A DNA stretch of 28,828 nt from JAVXNW01 sp036645575. GTDB taxonomy: Bacteria; Bacillota; Clostridia; Christensenellales; Aristaeellaceae. The stretch lies in assembly GCA_036645575.1 (NCBI GenBank), contig JAVXNW010000019.1, positions 1 to 28,828 on the forward strand. The letters run 5' to 3'. The position numbers were made by a program, and so were the translations under genes. The notes under the pieces are model-generated. The model was not told the origin of the DNA. It ran no database searches and was given only the letters and a program-made list of their open reading frames with translations. Position 1 is the stretch's first letter. The number at the start of each line of letters is the position of its first letter. Of this stretch, positions 23,041 to 28,828 are shown piece after piece.

Positions 23041-24021
23041 ATGCTGATTGCAATTGACCGAAATAGCGACCGTCCCCTGTACGAACAGCTGTCGGACGCC
23101 ATCCGCACCCTTGTGGAAAACGGCGAATTGCATCCCGGCGACCGCTTGCCCACCGTGCGCGCGCTGCTCAGCCAGACAGGGTTGTCGGACGGCACCATTC
23201 GCCACGCCTATGAGTTGCTTGCGCGCGAGGGCGTCATTGCGCTGATTCAGGGAAAGGGCACGTTCGTGCTGGGCGAGGATGCCCCGGTGCAGAAGTTCAG
23301 CCGCGAGGCGCGCGCGATGGAGGCCATCGACCAGATGATCGGGACGCTCACCGACCTTGGCTTTACCGCGCGAGAAATTCAGCTATTTCTGAACATCAAG
23401 CTCACCCACCGCGAGGAGGATCGCCCCGCGATTTCCGTTTCGGTGGTGGATTGCAACAGCGAGGCGCTCAACGAGGCGGCGCTGCAACTGTCGGACATCC
23501 CGGACATCGAGCTGACCGAATACCTGCTGGAGGACGTGCGGCGCTCGCCGGTCGAACTGCTCAGCGGCGTATCGCTCGTGATTACGACCCAGACGCACTA
23601 CCACGAACTGCGCGCGCTGCTGGGCGAGCGGGCGGATGTGGTGTTGCGCGTCGCGCTCGCGCCCAGCGAAGAGACGGTGAGCGAGGTGGCGCATCTGGGA
23701 TCGGACATCGACGTGGGCATCTACTGCCGCACGGAGCGCTTTGCCGAAATCGTCGAGGGGGGGCTTCGCCGCATGATGCACGCCCGATCCATTTTGGTGC
23801 TGAAAAAAGGCGACACCATGCCGCTGTGCGAATTTTTGCGCGGCAAAAAGGCGCTGTGCGTCTCCCCTGACTACTTGGCCTATGCGGGTTCCGACGAACA
23901 GCTCGCGCTGCGCCGGTTCGTCTTGGACGGCGGCAAGGTCATTTCCTACCATCACCAACTGGATCAAGGCTCGCGCGTTGCGGTCGAGGATCGATTGCGG
24001 CTGCTCAGCGAGCGCGAGTAA
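23041..24021 (+). CDS. GntR-family transcriptional regulator, probable regulator of the glutamate fermentation genes
   Basis: The 326-residue protein starts with a GntR winged helix (about 8-75: RPLYEQLSDAIRTLVENGEL, GDRLPTVRALLSQ, then a recognition helix in SDGTIRHAYELLAREGVI and the wing GKGTFV). The linker (about 85-115) resembles YtrA-type GntR proteins. The remaining 200 residues do not match the FCD, UTRA or MocR aminotransferase-type effector domains. Alternating strands and helices suggest a periplasmic-binding-protein-like fold, which is inference. GGGAGG precedes the ATG. It sits between the hydratase genes and the glutamate mutase operon, each with its own promoter, so control of both plus the TRAP operon is plausible. 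No clear own promoter is visible. Confidence 0.85.
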   Translation: MLIAIDRNSDRPLYEQLSDAIRTLVENGELHPGDRLPTVRALLSQTGLSDGTIRHAYELLAREGVIALIQGKGTFVLGEDAPVQKFSREARAMEAIDQMIGTLTDLGFTAREIQLFLNIKLTHREEDRPAISVSVVDCNSEALNEAALQLSDIPDIELTEYLLEDVRRSPVELLSGVSLVITTQTHYHELRALLGERADVVLRVALAPSEETVSEVAHLGSDIDVGIYCRTERFAEIVEGGLRRMMHARSILVLKKGDTMPLCEFLRGKKALCVSPDYLAYAGSDEQLALRRFVLDGGKVISYHHQLDQGSRVAVEDRLRLLSERE

Positions 24022-24086
24022 CGCGCGCATGGTTTGCGCGCCGCCCCGGCAGGCCGATGGCGGCCGCGCAACGCGCAAAAACCTTT

Positions 24087-24114
24087 ATTTTGGCGCAATA
24101 CGTCCAAAATTTTT
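24087..24114 (+). terminator. Possible terminator of the GntR gene
   Basis: ATTTTGG (24087-24093) pairs with CCAAAAT (24104-24110) around ten bases, followed by TTTT. The stem is AT-rich, so termination would be weak; a regulatory site is an alternative. It lies just before the glm promoter. Confidence 0.4.
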
Positions 24115-24123
24115 CCTGCTCCA

Positions 24124-24152
24124 TTGACAAATGGTGTCATTCATTCTATTAT
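24124..24152 (+). promoter_or_regulatory. Strong sigma-A promoter of the glutamate mutase operon
   Basis: A perfect TTGACA (24124-24129) is followed after 17 bases by TATTAT (24147-24152). The predicted leader is only about 37 bases, leaving no room for a cobalamin riboswitch although the enzyme uses B12. TATATTG-TTA-TATCA at 24150-24164 overlaps the -10 and start site and could be an operator. Confidence 0.82.
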
Positions 24153-24195
24153 ATTGTTATATCATATCAGACTGAGACTGCGGAGGCGAATTACT

Positions 24196-24627
24196 ATGGA
24201 ACAAAGAACCTTGGTACTTGGGGTCATTGGCGCCGATGTACACGCGGTGGGCAACCAGATTTTAAAGTATGCCTTTACCCAGGCCGGCTTTAACGTTGTC
24301 AACCTAGGCGTCATGGTGTCACAGGAGGAGTTCATTGAGGCGGCGGTGGAGTCCGCCGCGAAGGCGATCGTCGTTTCGAGCCTGTACGGGCACGGCGAGT
24401 TGGACTGCAGAGGGCTGCGCGAGAAGTGCGACGAGGCGGGTCTTTCGGAAATTCTGCTCTACGTCGGCGGCAACATCGTCGTAGGCAAGCAGCCGGTGGA
24501 AGAAGTGCGCAAGCGCTTCATGGACATGGGCTTTAACCGCGTATTTGGGCCGGGAACCGCGCCCGAGACGACGATCGAGGCCCTGAACGAAGACTTCGCC
24601 GCGCTGGAAGCCGGGGAGAAAGCGTAA
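24196..24627 (+). CDS. glmS: Glutamate mutase, cobalamin-binding subunit S (sigma)
   Basis: The 143-residue B12-binding subunit of methylaspartate mutase carries the base-off cobalamin motif DVHAVG with Asp14 and His16, the lower cobalt ligand, at the same numbering as in the Clostridium tetanomorphum protein. SSLYGHGE and YVGGNIVVG complete the Rossmann-type binding site. With GlmE it forms the enzyme that rearranges L-glutamate to (2S,3S)-3-methylaspartate. The ATG at 24196 is preceded by GGAGG; upstream in-frame codons lie in the promoter. It is the first gene of the operon and is followed after six bases by glmL. The symbol follows the glutamate mutase literature and must not be confused with glucosamine-6-phosphate synthase. 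Confidence 0.96.
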   Translation: MEQRTLVLGVIGADVHAVGNQILKYAFTQAGFNVVNLGVMVSQEEFIEAAVESAAKAIVVSSLYGHGELDCRGLREKCDEAGLSEILLYVGGNIVVGKQPVEEVRKRFMDMGFNRVFGPGTAPETTIEALNEDFAALEAGEKA

Positions 24628-24633
24628 GAAGCT

Positions 24634-26010
24634 ATGCATTCGATTCTGCTCATTGACTTTGGGTCCACCTACACCAAGGCGACGCTGGTGGACGCCGATG
24701 CCGGCACGATCCTTGGCACGACCCAAAGCTACACAACCGTCGAAGAAGACGTCTCGGTAGGCCTGCACAAGGCGCTTGACCTCTTGAGCGCACAGACCGG
24801 CATCACCGACTACGACGAGCGGTACGCCTGCTCGTCGGCGGCCGGCGGCCTTCGGATGATCGCGTGCGGCCTCGTGCCCGCGCTGACCGCCGAGGGAGCC
24901 AAGCGCGCGGCGCTGGGCGCGGGCGCCAAGGTGATCAAGACCTATGCCTACGACCTGACGCAAGCGGACATAGACGAAATCGACCGATTGAAGCCCGACA
25001 TCTTCCTGCTAAGCGGCGGAACCGACGGCGGAAACCGAGCCTGCGTCACCCACAACGCCCAGATGCTTGCCAAGGCAACGACCGACTTCCCGATCGTGCT
25101 GGCGTGCAACCGCTCCGCAACCGACGCGTGCAAGGCGGTTCTTGCATCGGCAGGGCGCGAGGTGCTCGTCACCGAAAACGTCATGCCCGAATTTGGCCGG
25201 CTGAACATCGAGCCTTGCCAAGGCGTGATCCGCGAGGTATTTTTGCGCAGGATCATTTCGGCCAAGGGCTTGTCCTCCGAAACCCTGCTGATCGGCGGCA
25301 TTTTGATGCCGACGCCGGCGGCGGTGCTGACGGCGCTGACGCTGCTCAGCGAGACGATGGGCGAACTGATGGCGGTGGACTTGGGCGGCGCGACGACCGA
25401 TGTGTACTCGATCACGGACGGTCTCCCCTCCCGCGCGGGCACGGTGCTTCGGGGACTTCCCGAACCGTACGCCAAGCGCACCGTCGAAGGCGATATCGGG
25501 ATGCGCTACTCTGCGCAAGGCGTCGTCGAGGCGGCGGGGCTGGCGGCGGTCTGCGCGATATCGGGCACGTCCGAGGAAGCGGTGACCCAGTGGATCGCGC
25601 ACATTCGGCGCGAACCCGGCATCCTCTCCACAACGCCTATCGAAGACCAGATCGACTTTGCGCTGGCCAGTCTCGCCATTGAGATCGGCCTTGTGCGCCA
25701 CGCGGGCACGATTGAGCAGGTCTATACGCCGATGGGGGTCGCCTATCAGCAGACCGGCAAGGATCTGACGCGCGTCACGCGGCTGCTCTTGACCGGCGGC
25801 GCGCTGATTCACACGGGCCGTGCCGGCGAAATGGCGGCGCGCGCCATGTCAACGGAGCGCTATCCCGACTCGCTGATGCCGCGCACCGCGAAATTGTCGG
25901 TCGATACGCGCTACATTCTCTCCGCAATGGGCCTCTTAAGCCAAAATCACCGGGAATTGGCCCGGCAATTGATGATAAAGGAGTTTAACGCATATGGAGA
26001 TCCGCAATAA
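24634..26010 (+). CDS. glmL: GlmL (MutL) ATPase-like protein of the glutamate mutase operon
   Basis: The 458-residue protein of the ASKHA (actin/hsp70-like) fold has an N-terminal phosphate motif LIDFGSTYTKATLVD (residues 6-20) and a second nucleotide motif AVDLGGATTDVYSI near 248. It lies between glmS and glmE in most glutamate mutase operons and is thought to act as a chaperone or reactivase for the B12 enzyme; direct proof is limited. It starts six bases after glmS with only a moderate ribosome binding site (GGGGAG, somewhat distant), and its last 17 bases overlap glmE. Coupled, stoichiometric translation of the three genes is likely. It is unrelated to the mismatch repair MutL encoded at 6451-8520 despite the old shared name. 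Confidence 0.94.
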   Translation: MHSILLIDFGSTYTKATLVDADAGTILGTTQSYTTVEEDVSVGLHKALDLLSAQTGITDYDERYACSSAAGGLRMIACGLVPALTAEGAKRAALGAGAKVIKTYAYDLTQADIDEIDRLKPDIFLLSGGTDGGNRACVTHNAQMLAKATTDFPIVLACNRSATDACKAVLASAGREVLVTENVMPEFGRLNIEPCQGVIREVFLRRIISAKGLSSETLLIGGILMPTPAAVLTALTLLSETMGELMAVDLGGATTDVYSITDGLPSRAGTVLRGLPEPYAKRTVEGDIGMRYSAQGVVEAAGLAAVCAISGTSEEAVTQWIAHIRREPGILSTTPIEDQIDFALASLAIEIGLVRHAGTIEQVYTPMGVAYQQTGKDLTRVTRLLLTGGALIHTGRAGEMAARAMSTERYPDSLMPRTAKLSVDTRYILSAMGLLSQNHRELARQLMIKEFNAYGDPQ

Positions 26011-27445
26011 AAAGATCCCAATGGACGAGTTTAACAAGCTGCGTCAAACTGTGCTCAGCCAGTGGCCGACCGGAAAAGACGTGGATCTTGAGGAGGCATT
26101 TGCCTATCAGCGCGCCATCCCGGAAGAGAAGCGCTTTGCCGAGAAACTTTCCAAGGCACACAAGGAAGGCCGCACGCTGATTCAGCCGCGCGCGGGCGTT
26201 CCGCTGATTGACGCCCACATCAAGCTCCTCAACTATCTGGAGGACAACGGCGGCGCGGACTTGCTGCCCACGACCATCGACTCCTATACCCGCCTCAACC
26301 GCTACGAAGAGGCGGAGTTGGGCATTCGCGAGAGCGTTCGTCTGGACAAGGCGATGCTCAACGGCTTCCCTGCCGTCAACCACGGCGTGGCGGGCTGCCG
26401 CAAGGTGACCGAGGCCACGCGCATGCCGGTTCAGGTGCGCCACGGCACGCCCGACGCGCGGCTGCTGACCGAGATCGCGCTGGCGGGCGGCTTCACCAGC
26501 TACGAAGGCGGCGGCATTTCCTACAACATCCCCTACGCCAAGAGCGTATCCCTTGAAAAGACGCTGACCGACTGGATGTACTGCGACCGCTTGGTCGGCC
26601 TGTACGGCGAGAATGGCATCACGATCAACCGCGAGCCGTACGGCCCGCTGACCGGAACGCTGGTTCCCCCGTGCATCTCGCACGCGGTGGCGATCATCGA
26701 GGCGCTTGTCGCGGCCGAGCAGGGCGTCAAGAACATTACGGTGGGCTATGGCCAGTTGGGCAACCTCATTCAGGACGTCGCGGCGATCCGCACGCTGGAG
26801 ACTTTGACCAACGAATACCTCAAAAAGTGCGGCTATGACGACATCGAAGTCACGACCGTTCTCCACCAGTGGATGGGCGGCTTCCCGCAGGACGAGGCCA
26901 AGGCATTTGGCGTCATCGGCTGGGGCAGCGCCGTGGCGGCGCTCTCGCACGCCACCAAGGTCATCGTGAAGACCCCCCACGAGGCGATGGGCGTTCCGAC
27001 GATGGAAGCCAACGCGCAGGGCCTTCGCTGCACCAAGCAGATCATCTCGATGCTTTCCGACCAGTCGATCCCGACCGAGGGCACCATGACGGAAGAGATG
27101 GACATCATCTTGGAAGAGACGCGCGCGATCGTGGACAAGTGCTTCGAGCTGGGCGCGGGCGACATTGCGGTGGGTTCGGTGCGCGCATTCCAGGCGGGCG
27201 TGCTCGACGTTCCGTTTGCCCCCAGCCGCTTTAACGCGGGCAAGATGCTTCCGGCGCGCGACAACGACGGCGCGGTTCGGCTGCTTGAGACGGCAGGCCT
27301 TCCGTTCAACGATCGGCTCAAGGCGTGGAACCGCGACAAGATCGCGCAGCGCGCCAAGTCGGAAAAGCGCGACGTATCCTTCCAGATGGTCATCGACGAC
27401 ATCTACGCAATTTCCAAGGGCCGCTTGGTCGGCCGTCCCCGCTAA
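25994..27445 (+). CDS. glmE: Glutamate mutase catalytic subunit E (epsilon)
   Basis: The 483-residue TIM-barrel subunit has the same length as the C. tetanomorphum enzyme. Residues known to hold glutamate are present at identical numbers: the arginine claw Arg66 (QPRAG), Arg100 (YTRLN) and Arg149 (QVRHG), and Glu171, Tyr177 and Tyr181 in YEGGGISYNIPY. With GlmS and adenosylcobalamin it converts glutamate to 3-methylaspartate by radical carbon-skeleton rearrangement. The ATG overlaps glmL by 17 bases and has AAAGGAG upstream. Mal follows after 44 bases. The agreement at all checked active-site positions makes the assignment very secure and argues for full activity. Confidence 0.97.
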   Translation: MEIRNKKIPMDEFNKLRQTVLSQWPTGKDVDLEEAFAYQRAIPEEKRFAEKLSKAHKEGRTLIQPRAGVPLIDAHIKLLNYLEDNGGADLLPTTIDSYTRLNRYEEAELGIRESVRLDKAMLNGFPAVNHGVAGCRKVTEATRMPVQVRHGTPDARLLTEIALAGGFTSYEGGGISYNIPYAKSVSLEKTLTDWMYCDRLVGLYGENGITINREPYGPLTGTLVPPCISHAVAIIEALVAAEQGVKNITVGYGQLGNLIQDVAAIRTLETLTNEYLKKCGYDDIEVTTVLHQWMGGFPQDEAKAFGVIGWGSAVAALSHATKVIVKTPHEAMGVPTMEANAQGLRCTKQIISMLSDQSIPTEGTMTEEMDIILEETRAIVDKCFELGAGDIAVGSVRAFQAGVLDVPFAPSRFNAGKMLPARDNDGAVRLLETAGLPFNDRLKAWNRDKIAQRAKSEKRDVSFQMVIDDIYAISKGRLVGRPR

Positions 27446-27489
27446 GATAGCTCGATAAAGACAAGCAACTTGATAGGAGGCATTATCTT

Positions 27490-28734
27490 ATGAAAATTGT
27501 CAATGTGATTTGCTCCAAGGGCCGCACCGGTTTCTACTTTGACGACCAGCGCGCGATCAAGAACGGTGCGCATTCGGACGGCGCGACCTACGTCGGCGAG
27601 CCGGTAACCCCGGGCTTCCACTCGGTTCGTCAGGCCGGCGAGGCGATCAGCGTGATGCTGGTGCTCGAAGACGGCCAGATCGCCTATGGCGACTGCGCGG
27701 CGGTTCAGTACTCCGGCGCAGGCGGACGCGACCCGCTGTTCTTGGCCGAGGATTTCATCCCGGTCATCGATCAGTACATCAAGCCCTATCTGGTTGGCCG
27801 CGAGGCGGATTCCTTCCGCGAGCTGGCCGCGGGCGTTGAGGCGATCGAAGTGGACGGCAAGCGCCTGCACACGGCCATCCGCTACGGCATTACGCAAGCG
27901 ATTCTGGACGCCGTGGCGCGCGCAAAGCACGAGCTGATGTGCGAAGTGGTCGCCGAGGAATACGGCACCACCGTCTCTGATAAGCTGATCCCGGTCTTCA
28001 TGCAGTCGGGCGACTCGCGCTACGACAACGCCGACAAGATGATCATGAAGGGCGCCGACGTCATGCCGCACGCGCTGATCAACCATGTCGAGACAAAGCT
28101 TGGCAAAAACGGCGAAAAGCTCAAAGAGTACGTCGAGTGGCTGCGCGACCGCATCATCAAGCTGCGCGCGAGCGAGGATTACAATCCGATCCTGCACATC
28201 GACGTCTATGGCACCATCGGCGCGGCGTTTGGCTGCAACAACTACGACAAGATGGCCGAGTACCTAAAGGAGCTGGAGACGGCCGCCAAGCCGTTCCACC
28301 TGCGCATCGAAGGCCCCATGGACTGTGAAGGCCGCGAGCCCCAGATGGAAGCGCTGCGCGATCTGCGCAAGGTGCTTGACGAGCGCGGAATCGACGTAGA
28401 ACTGGTTGCCGACGAGTGGTGCAACACGCTCGAAGACATCAAGTACTTCGCCGACAACAAGGCCGGCCACATGGCGCAGATCAAGACGCCCGACCTCGGC
28501 GGCATCAACAACACCATCGAAGCGGTCATCTACTGCAAGGCGCACGGCATGGGCGCATACCAGGGGGGCACCTGCAACGAAACCGACCGCTCCGCGCAGG
28601 TGTGCGTGCACGCCGCGATGGCGACCCAGCCGGTTCAGATCCTTGCCAAGCCCGGCATGGGCGTAGACGAGGGCTTCATGATCGTCTACAACGAGATGGA
28701 GCGCATCCTAGCCATCCGCGCCGCGCGCAAGTAA
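27490..28734 (+). CDS. mal: Methylaspartate ammonia-lyase
   Basis: The 414-residue enolase-superfamily enzyme removes ammonia from 3-methylaspartate to give mesaconate. Catalytic His194 (MPHALIN) and Lys332 (QIKTPDLGG), and metal ligands Asp238 (HIDVYG), Glu274 (IEGPMDCEGR) and Asp308 (VADEW), are visible; those after 240 are shifted by one relative to the C. tetanomorphum numbering. TAGGAGG precedes the ATG at 27490. It ends the glm operon, ahead of a strong terminator. Its product is the expected substrate of the hydratase encoded at 21488-22908, linking the two plus-strand operons. Confidence 0.97.
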   Translation: MKIVNVICSKGRTGFYFDDQRAIKNGAHSDGATYVGEPVTPGFHSVRQAGEAISVMLVLEDGQIAYGDCAAVQYSGAGGRDPLFLAEDFIPVIDQYIKPYLVGREADSFRELAAGVEAIEVDGKRLHTAIRYGITQAILDAVARAKHELMCEVVAEEYGTTVSDKLIPVFMQSGDSRYDNADKMIMKGADVMPHALINHVETKLGKNGEKLKEYVEWLRDRIIKLRASEDYNPILHIDVYGTIGAAFGCNNYDKMAEYLKELETAAKPFHLRIEGPMDCEGREPQMEALRDLRKVLDERGIDVELVADEWCNTLEDIKYFADNKAGHMAQIKTPDLGGINNTIEAVIYCKAHGMGAYQGGTCNETDRSAQVCVHAAMATQPVQILAKPGMGVDEGFMIVYNEMERILAIRAARK

Positions 28735-28781
28735 GTCCACATTTATCCGATAAAAGGGGCTGTGACACTAAGCCGAAAGAA

Positions 28782-28828
28782 AAACCGAGCCGCGAGCTTG
28801 CGAAAGCAAGACAAGCGGCTCGGTTTCT
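28782..28828 (+). terminator. Terminator after mal with nested GAAA-capped hairpin
   Basis: AAACCGAGCCGC (28782-28793) pairs perfectly with GCGGCTCGGTTT (28815-28826). Inside the loop CTTGC-GAAA-GCAAG forms a second small hairpin with a GNRA tetraloop. The T-run starts at the window edge and may continue. The A-rich left flank would allow termination in either direction. Confidence 0.8.

Overview
The window is a GC-rich chromosomal piece that looks like a strictly anaerobic member of the Firmicutes, most likely a Clostridia lineage. Three things support this. The order miaB / YlbF-YmcA-family gene / mutS / mutL / miaA / YnbB-like lyase matches the gene neighbourhood known from Bacillus and Clostridia. 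MutL is of the endonuclease type found in bacteria without MutH. The right third encodes glutamate fermentation through 3-methylaspartate, a clostridial pathway. I cannot fix genus or species. No tRNA, rRNA, CRISPR array or phage gene is visible.

Layout. (1) 1-143 is a run of five hairpins ending in a 25-bp perfect palindrome. (2) 100-3850, minus strand: a small secreted protein and two paralogous secreted CapA-type proteins (two Ig-like Big_2 domains plus a PGA_cap metallophosphatase-like domain), read from a strong promoter at 3896-3924. (3) 3954-4120: a MITE-like element with imperfect inverted ends, followed by a terminator. (4) 4246-17199, minus strand: a probable nine-gene operon with a promoter at 17359-17387. 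Its order is TIGR03960 radical SAM protein, DUF2344 protein, RNase E/G, miaB, YlbF-family protein, mutS, mutL, miaA, methionine-gamma-lyase-family protein. Two repeat arrays sit in it: a 31-35-bp tandem array between the DUF2344 gene and rng, and an in-frame decapeptide array in the MutL linker. (5) 17485-21174, minus strand: a TAXI-type TRAP transporter operon (binding protein, DUF1850 protein, fused 4TM/12TM permease). (6) 21488-28734, plus strand: two-subunit class I fumarase-type hydratase (probably mesaconase), a GntR regulator, glutamate mutase subunit S, the GlmL protein, glutamate mutase subunit E, methylaspartate ammonia-lyase, and a terminator.

How the genes work together. The right third reads as one metabolic island. 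A TRAP system probably imports glutamate or a related dicarboxylate. GlmS/GlmE with B12 convert glutamate to 3-methylaspartate. Mal removes ammonia to give mesaconate, and the hydratase adds water to give citramalate. Citramalate lyase is not in the window. Active-site residues known from the Clostridium tetanomorphum enzymes can be found at the same or nearly the same positions. The GntR gene between the hydratase and mutase genes is the obvious candidate regulator. A TATATTG-N3-TATCA word occurs in both plus-strand promoter/leader regions and a shortened form near the TRAP promoter.

Limits. All functions come from reading motifs and gene order; no search was run. I see no clearly new multi-gene system. 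The least explained items are the hairpin cluster at the left edge, the two repeat arrays, the MITE, and the effector domain and operator of the GntR regulator.
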